Assembly (NCBI GenBank): GCA_022709605.1
Contig: JAKLIM010000010.1
Span: 1 to 22,334 of the forward strand
DNA length: 22,334 nucleotides
From: Bacteroidota bacterium
GTDB taxonomy: Bacteria > Bacteroidota > Bacteroidia > Bacteroidales > Paludibacteraceae
Direction of reading: 5' to 3'
This document shows positions 6,495 through 13,935 of the stretch, one piece after another. The notes beneath the pieces were generated by a model, which did no database searches, had not been told where the DNA came from, and worked only from the letters and a program-made list of their open reading frames with translations. The translations under genes and the position numbers were made by a program. How positions within the stretch are numbered: the first letter of the stretch is position 1; the number at the start of each line of letters is the position of its first letter.

Positions 6495-7186
6495 ACCAAT
6501 ACACCAAATTGTTCTTCAACAAATCCATGAAATTTCTTATGCGTTTGCAAATAAGTTGAAGGGTGATCTTCCTTCAATGCAAACGTAACGTGATTATAAA
6601 ACGACCAAAGGTTTTCGTATTTAAACGGTTCAAACGTTGGTTGAATTATTTCCTTTTTGATTACGCTCAACTGCGTGGCGGTTATAATTTCATGTTCGAT
6701 ATACAATCTACCGGCTAATTCAGCCATAGCACGTTTGCTTACGGTTACATTCTTCATTTTTTCGGTAAGTATTTGTGTGTTGGTAAATCTTTTGGTAAGT
6801 TGTTCCACCGTTACGGCTATTTTTCCTGCAATCTCTTCCAATACCGTTCCGGTATGACGACGTACATACTGTATTTCACCTACAATCATACCGTTCATGC
6901 AAATCCAAGCATGAGCACCTGCTGAAAAAGCAACCGGTTTACTTTTGTCATAACTGTTTTGCCAAGCAAACTGCATACCCAGTTCTTTTTCACCGTTATA
7001 CCGGATATTCATTAATCCGATTACTTGTTTTCCATCACGGGCAACTTTAAAATCTTCACTATAAATTTCAAGGTTGTTTTTTTGTAATTGTGTTTCCACC
7101 CTGCGTATTACCGCTTTATGTGCTACCGGGGAATATGATTCCGTGCGTTCCGGTACTGGTACTTTAAATATGTCTTCTCTTGTCAT
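6491..7186 (-). CDS. DUF932-like phage protein
   Basis: The 231-aa protein contains VPVPERTESYSPVAHKAVI (9-27), then FAWQNSYDKSKPVAFSAGAH and AWICMNGMIVGE, with a helical C-terminal half. This order resembles the DUF932/phage-plasmid-like family, in which the xxxNSYDxSxxxxFxxGxxxxICxNG segment is typical. Members are common in phages and mobile elements near recombination genes, and their biochemical role is not settled. The gene is linked by ATGA overlaps to the 42-aa gene upstream and the DUF7352-like gene downstream. Placement suggests a role in early DNA metabolism, but that is inference. Confidence 0.72.
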   Translation of the reverse strand: MTREDIFKVPVPERTESYSPVAHKAVIRRVETQLQKNNLEIYSEDFKVARDGKQVIGLMNIRYNGEKELGMQFAWQNSYDKSKPVAFSAGAHAWICMNGMIVGEIQYVRRHTGTVLEEIAGKIAVTVEQLTKRFTNTQILTEKMKNVTVSKRAMAELAGRLYIEHEIITATQLSVIKKEIIQPTFEPFKYENLWSFYNHVTFALKEDHPSTYLQTHKKFHGFVEEQFGVLV

Positions 7187-7311
7187 AATTTAATTTTATT
7201 TATTAAAAGTTTCCAAATCACCCAAAATTTATTAATTGTGAAATCCTGATAATATTTACCATCTTTTAAATATGCTTTTCCTTTACTTTTAATATACCAA
7301 GGAAGTTTCAT
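7183..7311 (-). CDS. Small hypothetical protein (42 aa)
   Basis: A short gene with ATG at 7311 and TGA at 7183-7185. The product begins MKLPWYIKSKGKAYLKDGKY and ends FWVIWKLLINKIKL, basic and aromatic, with a hydrophobic C-terminal helix that could be membrane-associated. It has ATGA overlaps at both ends (with the RecA-like gene upstream and the DUF932-like gene downstream), strong evidence that it is translated. Function unknown. Confidence 0.72.
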   Translation of the reverse strand: MKLPWYIKSKGKAYLKDGKYYQDFTINKFWVIWKLLINKIKL

Positions 7312-8354
7312 CTTTCTTTTGGTTTACGATTACTTTCAAATTTACTTTCTATTTCTTCCCATAAATCAATAACCTGTTCACGCAGGTCATTTTCAAGACC
7401 GGATTTTTCAATTATTTTAATTGATTTTTCCATAGATGTATCTAATTTCTGTTCACCTAAACAATATACCGTATTTTTGGTATGATCTTTAATAAATTGT
7501 AAGTTTTGACGCACGTCGTCAATTCCGTAATCAAAGAGAATAGTCAGTGGTGCTGTGCGATACGGTTTCCAAATTGAACTTTTAAATACTTCAATTTCAG
7601 TTTCTACACCGATAACCCTTGTAACAAGTTTTCCGGCTATTGTTTCCTTCGCAATAATCTTTTGCGGTTTATTACACCGTAATCGCAAACTTGAATAAAA
7701 ACCAATAGCCAATCCACCTGGACTTTCATATTTAGGCCCGTAAGTCTCCATGCTTTGCCGTACTTGATTACTGCAAACCATTAACAGGTTTTTTTGTGAA
7801 AGTATTCGACAAGTCCTGCGCAATTCCTCACTAAATTCCTTTGCACGACGCATACCCATCTTGTCACCTTCTTTGTTTTCCATTTCAAGTTCCGTTGAAA
7901 GTGCTGCCAATGAATCTGCAAAAACAGCATTTATCAATTCACCGTTTGGCTCCCATTTACGAACAGATTGGAATACTTCCGGTATTGTATCCGGTACTGT
8001 GTAATTTATTTTATTGGTATCCAAATCAAACATTTGAGCAAACTGCTTGTTCAAACGTGATTCAGGGTCATGGAACATTACTTCCCCCGCTTTGCGCTGT
8101 ACGTCCCCTGCTATTTCACAAAGTAAGATAGTTTTTCCACAACCAGCAGGGCCAAACACTTCAACCAATATACCACAAGGAATACCCCCACCACGAACAC
8201 GACCACCGCTAATAGCAAGATCAAGTAAAGTAGAACCAGTAGATACCATAATAGCTGTATCACCTTCATATTCAGATTTTTTAGAAACTTTTGCTTGTGC
8301 GTGTTGTTTTACTTGTTTTCCTAAATTGATTTCAACCTTCCTTTTTCTTTTCAT
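7308..8354 (-). CDS. RecA-like recombinase (phage RecA/UvsX type)
   Basis: The 348-aa protein has Walker A GPAGCGKT (68-75), a catalytic-glutamate region FHDPESRLN (94-102), Walker B AVFADS (143-148), and an L2-like DNA-binding loop SNQVRQSMETYGPKYESPGG (195-214). The N-terminus is Lys-rich and the C-terminus charged, as in RecA-family proteins. It would form filaments on single-stranded DNA, displacing the SSB encoded at 8703-9812 and catalysing strand invasion for recombination-dependent replication and repair. The ATG at 8354 overlaps the upstream gene by 23 bases. The protein is nearer to divergent phage recombinases than to bacterial RecA. Confidence 0.92.
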   Translation of the reverse strand: MKRKRKVEINLGKQVKQHAQAKVSKKSEYEGDTAIMVSTGSTLLDLAISGGRVRGGGIPCGILVEVFGPAGCGKTILLCEIAGDVQRKAGEVMFHDPESRLNKQFAQMFDLDTNKINYTVPDTIPEVFQSVRKWEPNGELINAVFADSLAALSTELEMENKEGDKMGMRRAKEFSEELRRTCRILSQKNLLMVCSNQVRQSMETYGPKYESPGGLAIGFYSSLRLRCNKPQKIIAKETIAGKLVTRVIGVETEIEVFKSSIWKPYRTAPLTILFDYGIDDVRQNLQFIKDHTKNTVYCLGEQKLDTSMEKSIKIIEKSGLENDLREQVIDLWEEIESKFESNRKPKER

Positions 8355-8706
8355 CCGTAGTTTGTTTTACAATTTCATCAATAACGGTTTGAGTAAGTCC
8401 ACGATTTTTCAATTCAACCCTTAACATATTACAAAAAGAATAAAACGTTGTATTCCTTTTTGGCAAAGTATGAAAGGCTTCTAAGGATGATTTTGCTATT
8501 TCTGTAATAAGTTCATCATCGGTACAATCACGTAACCTATCATACTTCCAATCGGATATTAACTTGGACATTATTTCTGATTTTGTAATACCCTTTGCAA
8601 GTGAATAAAGGTTAAGGAAGGAAGCCACTTCCTTCTTGACGTATAGTCCGATAAAAGAGGCTTCCTTACTTCTTGCGACTTTAGTATGTTTTTTAATTAA
8701 AGTCAT
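8332..8706 (-). CDS. Ribbon-helix-helix-like protein (124 aa)
   Basis: From the ATG at 8706 the product begins MTLIKKHTKVARSKE. Residues ~18-43 (FIGLYVKKEVASFLNLYSLA, then KGITKSEIM) fit a ribbon-helix-helix fold: one beta strand, a helix, a G-(I/V)-(T/S)-(K/R)-S turn and a second helix. The rest is helical and unrecognised. Such proteins often bind operator DNA as dimers, so a regulator is plausible; a role beside SSB and RecA is also possible. The start is fixed by an ATGA overlap with the SSB gene stop. No alternative ATG lies upstream. Confidence 0.65.
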   Translation of the reverse strand: MTLIKKHTKVARSKEASFIGLYVKKEVASFLNLYSLAKGITKSEIMSKLISDWKYDRLRDCTDDELITEIAKSSLEAFHTLPKRNTTFYSFCNMLRVELKNRGLTQTVIDEIVKQTTDEKKKEG

Positions 8707-9812
8707 TTCTTGTTTGCTTTTTTCTTTGCAACGCAATCATGCCACAAATCACAATCTTCACAATCGTCAAACCGATCGGTATCTACCCCAAAACGATGTT
8801 CAAACGGACATTCCTTTTCAGTACTTTTTGCTTTTCCTTTTTCAGGTACGTTTCTTTTGCTACGCTTTACCGGTTGTTTTACTTCCTCCTCTTCTTCTAC
8901 ATCTTCATCCGGTTCATCTTCATCTTCGTCCGGTTCAGGTTCCGGTTTGCGTTTGTTAAACGTACTGGTTCTTTTCTTTGGTTTTTCTTCCGGTTCATCA
9001 TCAGGTTCTTCCTCCGGTTCCGGTTCATCTTCTGATTCTACCGATTCAAAGAAAATAGCTTTTAATTCGTCATACGTAAGTATATTTAACAACTTGTCCA
9101 AATCGGTAGCTTTGTCCATTATTTCAAACGGGAATTGTTCTTCACGTTCTTCAAAGTCAAACCTTGATGGGGCAGGGTATTTGTTCTTACCAAGTATGTT
9201 TTCAACAAAACGTACACGCACGCTTGTACCTTCTTCCGGGTGCATGAAACTTTCATACGCTTCCTCCGATTCAAGGTCAGATTTCATTTTTTGTTGGAAC
9301 AAATAATCAGCCTGATCCATTACCATAATATTTTCAAGATCACCGGGTTCAGTAACTTTTTTACCTTTTTTGGTTGTAGTAATACTGCGTACAATAACAT
9401 TGAATAAACTCCTTTCTTTTGCTTGCAGGGTTTTTACTTCTTCATCGGTATAATCCCGGCCTTCTTTTAGAAGTTTATCACGGTATTCACAAATAGGACA
9501 TTTTTTACCTATTGAAGTCGGGCAAACAAACGTTTTATTGTCCGCCCCGATATTACGATGAATTTTAAACGGGCGTATCCACCAATAAGAACCTTCAACT
9601 GCAATAGGCGGATCATTGTTTACGTCACGATCAGGATGATTTTTTGAAGTGACTAAATACGGGATAAAATCCAGTACAACGTTGGTATCAATTTCCGGGG
9701 AAAAGAAATCCACACCGTTAGGCAATTTCAAATACCCAAAGTTTGAACCATGCCTACGTGATTCGTCTGATTTACGAACCATTCCTACAAAACTTAATTT
9801 TCCTTTTTTCAT
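8703..9812 (-). CDS. gp32-like single-stranded DNA-binding protein
   Basis: The 369-aa protein resembles T4 gp32. Its core (1-250) includes FKIHRNIGADNKTFVCPTSI with a zinc site H85, C97, C105, C108 (HxnCx7CxxC), the same order as gp32's. Residues 256-310 are an acidic, Pro/Glu/Asp-rich linker of the kind that mediates SSB contacts with replication proteins. Unlike gp32, a Lys/Arg-rich segment and a second Cys cluster follow: CPFEHRFGVDTDRFDDCEDC and a last Cys at 360 (C335, C351, C354, C360). The protein would coat ssDNA for the helicase, polymerase and RecA-like proteins. The gene follows the UvsY-like gene by 20 bases. Confidence 0.85.
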   Translation of the reverse strand: MKKGKLSFVGMVRKSDESRRHGSNFGYLKLPNGVDFFSPEIDTNVVLDFIPYLVTSKNHPDRDVNNDPPIAVEGSYWWIRPFKIHRNIGADNKTFVCPTSIGKKCPICEYRDKLLKEGRDYTDEEVKTLQAKERSLFNVIVRSITTTKKGKKVTEPGDLENIMVMDQADYLFQQKMKSDLESEEAYESFMHPEEGTSVRVRFVENILGKNKYPAPSRFDFEEREEQFPFEIMDKATDLDKLLNILTYDELKAIFFESVESEDEPEPEEEPDDEPEEKPKKRTSTFNKRKPEPEPDEDEDEPDEDVEEEEEVKQPVKRSKRNVPEKGKAKSTEKECPFEHRFGVDTDRFDDCEDCDLWHDCVAKKKANKK

Positions 9813-9832
9813 TTTTGAATTAATTTTAAAAT

Positions 9833-10324
9833 TTATTTACGTATTAAACGCACTCTTGCATTACTTGCTTTTCTTTCTTCATTGTACTTTTCACGTTTCT
9901 TTTCTATTTCTTCGTGTAAATTCCTTGGTACTGACGGCCCTGCAAAATACTGCTGACCATGCAGTTGTACAAGTGCTTCCAAAGCTGCTTTACGGGTAAA
10001 GCAAATTTCATTTTTTACAATTTCAGCAGTATTAAGTTCAGTCATTGCCGTAATCCATTCTTCCTTGGCTTCAATATGCCTTGGGTGTGTCCGGTAATAC
10101 GCTTCAATATTGGCTACGGTTGGTTTGCCTTCTACTAAAGATGGGGTTTGATTTACTTCAAGTATCAATTCCGAAGTAATTATTTTTACGTTTTCCTCGG
10201 CACGGGTAAACCGTTCTTTACATTCTACCCAATACTTACCATAACGTATTGCTAATTCAGCCTGTCCCAACCATTCGGTATCAAGACTGGTTTCATCAAT
10301 TTTAATGTCACGTTCAAAATTCAT
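9833..10324 (-). CDS. Coiled-coil protein, possible recombination mediator (UvsY-like)
   Basis: The 163-aa protein is almost entirely helical and charged, with a conserved-looking C-terminal stretch ALEALVQLHGQQYFAGPSVP followed by a basic tail. I recall this LxxLxxLHGQQYFAxP pattern from phage proteins next to ssDNA-binding proteins; similar ones have been suggested to be UvsY-type mediators. Position between small genes and the SSB gene, and near RecA, fits a loader that exchanges SSB for recombinase. The sequence alone does not prove that. There is no Cys or nucleotide-binding motif. Start: ATG at 10324, one codon-length gap from the gene upstream. Confidence 0.68.
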   Translation of the reverse strand: MNFERDIKIDETSLDTEWLGQAELAIRYGKYWVECKERFTRAEENVKIITSELILEVNQTPSLVEGKPTVANIEAYYRTHPRHIEAKEEWITAMTELNTAEIVKNEICFTRKAALEALVQLHGQQYFAGPSVPRNLHEEIEKKREKYNEERKASNARVRLIRK

Positions 10325-10326
10325 TA

Positions 10327-10518
10327 TTACAGGTTTTTAATTACCACACCTTTTTTACGGATATAAAAAGTTTCACCTTTTTGTACGGCACGTACTTGAT
10401 GGCGTTTCATTTTCTTTACGGTTTTATGTTTTGTACTTCCGGCAAAAGGTAATTCTTTACTTTGCCCTACAAAAACAAAACCTAATAGGACAATAAATAG
10501 GATAAATAATTTTTTCAT
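10327..10518 (-). CDS. Small exported protein (63 aa)
   Basis: MKKLFILFIVLLGFVFVGQS is a textbook Sec signal peptide: two lysines, a 14-residue hydrophobic core and a small-residue cleavage site near 19-20. The mature part is about 43 residues and very basic (KHKTVKKMKRHQVRAVQKG), with no cysteine to suggest a lipoprotein. The product is therefore likely a small periplasmic or surface cationic peptide. Its ATG is in an ATGA overlap with the upstream 76-aa gene. Function unknown; envelope effects such as superinfection exclusion are possible but unsupported. Confidence 0.68.
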   Translation of the reverse strand: MKKLFILFIVLLGFVFVGQSKELPFAGSTKHKTVKKMKRHQVRAVQKGETFYIRKKGVVIKNL

Positions 10519-10745
10519 TCTTTCTTTTTTGTTAATTGTTTTCTTAACGATCTTACATAACTGGTAATAACCGGAGTAATACCGTCTTGCATTTCTTCAA
10601 GTAGTTCCAATGGTTCTTTTCCTATTGGAATTGTTTGTGAGTACCCGCTTTCAACTTTGGCATTTTCATAATTACCTAAATTGATGTTAATCGAAACAGT
10701 AACCCAACATTTGTTGTCGGTAGATTCAACAGTTTTCTTGTCCAT
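10515..10745 (-). CDS. Hypothetical phage protein (76 aa)
   Basis: The segment CWVTVSININLGNYENAKVE, followed by SGYSQTI, is a pattern I recall from small uncharacterised phage proteins lying near replication genes: a beta-strand pair around (I/L)N(L/M)GNYE. The remainder is a helix-rich tail ending in KKKE. No function can be assigned. It starts 21 bases after the clamp loader gene and is ATGA-coupled to the exported-protein gene. Confidence 0.62.
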   Translation of the reverse strand: MDKKTVESTDNKCWVTVSININLGNYENAKVESGYSQTIPIGKEPLELLEEMQDGITPVITSYVRSLRKQLTKKKE

Positions 10746-10766
10746 TTTTACTTTGATTAAGTATTT

Positions 10767-11678
10767 TTATCCTTTAATTACTCTATATGAATTTAATACA
10801 ATTCCAGGAAAACCAATATTGTAAGTTGGCTCTTCAAAACATTCAAGTACCAAACCGGCTACCTGATCATCTTTGTTCAACAAAACACTTGTGGCATACC
10901 CTAAAACAACCCTGCGTATTCCTTCCGGGTCTTGTTGTTTTAAACCCTGTAAAATATCCTTTACCTTATTCCAACTTTCACGTTTAATCAAAGCACGGCA
11001 AAGAGCAATACTTTCCGTTTGTTCTACGGCTGCTTGTTGTGCTATTGCCATCCTGCGTTTTGGCGGGGTGCTTAATACCTGTTCAAGTATTTGTAAAGCG
11101 TTACGTGGGTGTCCTTGGCTATCCTGTACAATTTGTTCAAGTATTTCTTGGTTTACTTCTTCATTTTCTTGAAAAGCTACGTGAATCAATAACTGATTCA
11201 TATCCAAATCACTTAACAACTGTGTTTGGAATTGTGAACAACGCCCTTTTATTGTTGGTAAAAGTGATTGTGGATCAGTAGTACAAAGAATAAAATAAAT
11301 ATATGGTGGTGTGTCCTCCAATATTTTCAGTAAAGCGTTCTGTGAATCACCTGTTGCTTTGTGGATTTCATCAAGAATATAAACACGAATACCACCGCCT
11401 AAAGGAGTAAATTGAATATTCTTACGCAATTCCCTTGCTGTGTCAATACCACGAAACTGCGCTGTGTCAATTTCAACAATATTGTTTTCGGTACAACCTA
11501 ATTCTTTTGCAATAATACGTGCCAATGTGGTTTTCCCACAACCTGTTGGGCCATGAAATAAAATTGCGTGTGGTACGTCTTTTTTCTTAAACATACCTTT
11601 TAGGGCACTTACAATTTCGTTGTTGCCTACAATTTCATTTAAGGCAGAAGGGCGATATTTGAGATAAAGTGATGCCAT
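10767..11678 (-). CDS. DNA polymerase clamp loader ATPase (RFC/DnaX-like)
   Basis: A 303-aa AAA+ ATPase beginning MASLYLKYRPSALNEIVGN, the standard N-terminus of clamp loader subunits. Walker A GPTGCGKT (43-50), Walker B VYILDEIHKA (99-108), sensor 1 LCTTD (131-135) and an SRC-like arginine finger GRCSQF (145-150) are all present, with a C-terminal helical collar domain. It would load the sliding clamp encoded at 16170-17195 onto primed DNA. Only one loader gene is visible here, so it may act as a homo-oligomer or use a partner outside the window. A homing endonuclease gene lies directly upstream. Confidence 0.92.
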   Translation of the reverse strand: MASLYLKYRPSALNEIVGNNEIVSALKGMFKKKDVPHAILFHGPTGCGKTTLARIIAKELGCTENNIVEIDTAQFRGIDTARELRKNIQFTPLGGGIRVYILDEIHKATGDSQNALLKILEDTPPYIYFILCTTDPQSLLPTIKGRCSQFQTQLLSDLDMNQLLIHVAFQENEEVNQEILEQIVQDSQGHPRNALQILEQVLSTPPKRRMAIAQQAAVEQTESIALCRALIKRESWNKVKDILQGLKQQDPEGIRRVVLGYATSVLLNKDDQVAGLVLECFEEPTYNIGFPGIVLNSYRVIKG

Positions 11679-11689
11679 TAAAAATTGTT

Positions 11690-12361
11690 TTATTTTTGTA
11701 TTAATATTTTTACTTTGTTGTATTCTTCTGCTGCTCTTTTTTCTGAAGAAAATCTACCTAAATATTTAGATTTCCCATTAATTAAAATTTCAGCTATCCA
11801 TTTATTTCTGGATTTATCAAAACGTACTCCTTTAAATTTAGAAGTAAATTTAGGTTTTTTAACTTCTATGGATAACCCATTATTGTAATTGTATAATGCT
11901 TTTTCATAATATATTGATGCTTCTATTTCAGATTCAAATATACCAAGATATACTTGTTTTCCTTCAATAAAGATTGTAGCTGTCCATTTATTATTAAATT
12001 TTGATACTCCAGTATATTTACTCGAATGATTAATATGCTTTTTGTTAGTATTGTTCCGTTGAGATATTATTTCAATGTTTTTAATACTATTATCTGATTT
12101 ATCAAAATTTTTATGATTAATAACTCCTTTATGATCATTTATTTTATAATTAAGAAAAGCCATAGCTACAAGTTGGTGAATTTTAAATTTTTTCTGTTTT
12201 CCATCTCGGAATAATCCAACTTGATAGTATCCATATACATTTTTATATGGCTTTAATATTTTTGATTTATTAAAATATAAACTTTTTAAGTTTCCTAAAT
12301 TACTTATTAAATAATTATCATATTTAGGAATTTCTTTCCATATTTCTATACTTTCATTCAT
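11690..12361 (-). CDS. Free-standing homing endonuclease (NUMOD4-HNH-AP2-AP2)
   Basis: The 223-aa protein begins EIWKEIPKYDNYLISNLGNLKSL, a NUMOD4 domain. Next is an HNH_3-type nuclease core: HQLVAMAFL...VINHKNFDKSDNSIKNIEIIS (H62 region, NHKN, N...N). Two AP2-like DNA-binding repeats follow: KYTGVSKFNNKWTATIFI...YLGIFESEIEASIYYEKA and KFKGVRFDKSRNKWIAEILI...YLGRFSSEKRAAEEYNKV. Such enzymes cut target DNA to spread their own gene. It sits between the polymerase-side genes and the clamp loader and is more A/T-rich than both. No intron or intein signs are seen in the neighbours, so it appears to be a free-standing insertion. The second AP2 copy is probably a duplication. Confidence 0.88.
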   Translation of the reverse strand: MNESIEIWKEIPKYDNYLISNLGNLKSLYFNKSKILKPYKNVYGYYQVGLFRDGKQKKFKIHQLVAMAFLNYKINDHKGVINHKNFDKSDNSIKNIEIISQRNNTNKKHINHSSKYTGVSKFNNKWTATIFIEGKQVYLGIFESEIEASIYYEKALYNYNNGLSIEVKKPKFTSKFKGVRFDKSRNKWIAEILINGKSKYLGRFSSEKRAAEEYNKVKILIQK

Positions 12362-12364
12362 TTC

Positions 12365-12568
12365 TTAATTTTTAGTAAATTTTATTAATCGTTCCAAAAC
12401 GTCTAAATACAATTTATTTTCAAGTATTACCAATTCATCATCTTTGTAAGTTTTTGAACTTGCTATATAATCCCTCCTATTTATTAGGAATTCCTGTAAT
12501 AGTTCCAACGGATTGTCATTTCTAAGGACAAACGAATCAGTTTTTGGTTTTGTTCTTGTTCTTATCAT
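12365..12568 (-). CDS. Hypothetical protein (67 aa)
   Basis: Unrecognised small protein: a basic N-terminus (MIRTRTKPKTDSFVLR), then a helical body (LELLQEFLINRRDYIASSK) and a helical end. It is ATGA-coupled to the polymerase gene, and its stop is 3 bases from the homing endonuclease gene. No motif is visible. Confidence 0.62.
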   Translation of the reverse strand: MIRTRTKPKTDSFVLRNDNPLELLQEFLINRRDYIASSKTYKDDELVILENKLYLDVLERLIKFTKN

Positions 12569-13935
12569 AAATTATGTTTTTCCGCCCAACTATGGTCAAC
12601 GTCACAAATTTCAATATCCACATCTAATGGAACGGAAATCCAGTCCCACGTTTGGCGTATATCATTACACATAATACAACGTACTACGTCAACCACGTGA
12701 TCAAGTTCTTCCGGGTTTACATCAAGTACAATAGCGTCATGTATTTGACCTATCAACCGTGTATCCCAATGTTCCTTTACCTGTGCTTTTGTAATTTCAA
12801 TAACGCTCCAAAGTAAACAATGGAAGGCTGATCCTTGAATGGCGTAATTCATAACGTCATTTTTGCGCATCAAACCTGAATAGGTAAACCCTGTTTTGGA
12901 GGTGAAGTACCCGTTTTGCAGATATTCCGCATACCATTTTTCTTTCCATTTAGCATACCGGAAATAACGTATATTCCAAAACTCCTGTTCAATTTCCTTA
13001 ATATGTTCTGTAAACGTATCAAGGCTATTTATACCGTTTTTAATTAAATGGTCTGCTAAATTACCTTTTTCAAATTCAATACCCATACCCTTTTTCCATT
13101 TACCAAAACGGGGTAATTTGCCCCAGTTTACGGTAAGATTTACGGCACAATTCTTATAAAAATCACCATAGAATTGTGGGAATATAAAACCGTTTTTAGT
13201 GGCACTCCGTAAAACCTTGTGTGAAGGTTCGTTTGGATTATACTTAAACATAAATATTTTTTCGGCCATATCCCGGTGCATATCACCTTCAAGAATATCC
13301 TCGATTAATTTTTTATCATTACAATATGTTGCACTTATTCTAACTTCAAGTTGCTTATAATCCACCTCCATTAATTGATGCCTCGGTCTTGGGTAAATTG
13401 CTTTACGGCAAATATCCATCGCCTCTTTGTCACGTTTGGGTATGTTTTGGAAATTCGGATTGGATGCGCTGCTTCTAAATGTCTTGACCAAATGTAAGTT
13501 ATATACAGGATGAATATACCCGTCAACTTGTTCAGTTTCAAACCCTTCAAGGTAAGTATCCCTAATCTTTTTTAACTTTTTTATTTGCAATAGAATTTCA
13601 AGTTCCGGTATGCCTAACTGTTTTAGAGTTTCTTCATCGGTAGAACCTTGTCCGGTAATTGTTTCCTTGTTAATTTTAACTTTCTTAACATGGTAAATAA
13701 ATTCACCTAATTGTACAGGGCTATAAATATTTACGGTTTTATTATTTCTTGATTTTTCCCATTCCTTATAAAATTTACTATTTGTAAATTCACGTTCAAG
13801 CGATTGTATTTGTTGGTTTATTTCGGAATTTTTAGCACGAATATAATCTAAATCAATACGAAGTCCTTGTTGTTCCATTCTTGATAAGGCAAGGATACCG
13901 TCTAAAAATAATTTATTTGCTTGTTCTACGTTCAT
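12565..13935 (-). CDS. Family A DNA polymerase, polymerase domain only
   Basis: The 456-aa protein is the polymerase half of a Pol I-type enzyme. Seen in order: TFRSSASNPNFQNIPKR (152-168, the RxxxxxPNxQNIP segment), motif A LMEVDYKQLEVRI with D192 (188-200), motif B RSATKNGFIFPQFYG with R243, K247 and Y256 (243-257), QGSA (367-370), and motif C GQIHDAIVLD with D400 (396-405). Motif C has HDA where most Pol I enzymes have HDE. There is no exonuclease domain; a 3'-5' exonuclease is encoded two genes upstream (14944-16173) with the methyltransferase between. The ATG at 13935 overlaps the methyltransferase gene end by 23 bases. It is the replicative polymerase of this phage. Confidence 0.93.
   Translation of the reverse strand: MNVEQANKLFLDGILALSRMEQQGLRIDLDYIRAKNSEINQQIQSLEREFTNSKFYKEWEKSRNNKTVNIYSPVQLGEFIYHVKKVKINKETITGQGSTDEETLKQLGIPELEILLQIKKLKKIRDTYLEGFETEQVDGYIHPVYNLHLVKTFRSSASNPNFQNIPKRDKEAMDICRKAIYPRPRHQLMEVDYKQLEVRISATYCNDKKLIEDILEGDMHRDMAEKIFMFKYNPNEPSHKVLRSATKNGFIFPQFYGDFYKNCAVNLTVNWGKLPRFGKWKKGMGIEFEKGNLADHLIKNGINSLDTFTEHIKEIEQEFWNIRYFRYAKWKEKWYAEYLQNGYFTSKTGFTYSGLMRKNDVMNYAIQGSAFHCLLWSVIEITKAQVKEHWDTRLIGQIHDAIVLDVNPEELDHVVDVVRCIMCNDIRQTWDWISVPLDVDIEICDVDHSWAEKHNL

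Noticed and set aside
8707..8736. Longer N-terminus (from an ATT codon) for the ribbon-helix-helix-like protein
   Set aside because: ATT is a poor start, and the ATG at 8706 is in an ATGA junction with the SSB gene.
8710..9306. 198-codon plus-strand ORF rich in Ser/Gly
   Set aside because: It is antisense to the acidic Glu/Asp/Pro linker of the ssDNA-binding protein; GAA/GAT repeats read backwards give Ser-rich frames. The minus-strand protein explains the region.
9649..9999. 116-codon plus-strand ORF
   Set aside because: Antisense across two well-supported genes (SSB and the coiled-coil protein), with a hydrophobic random-looking product.
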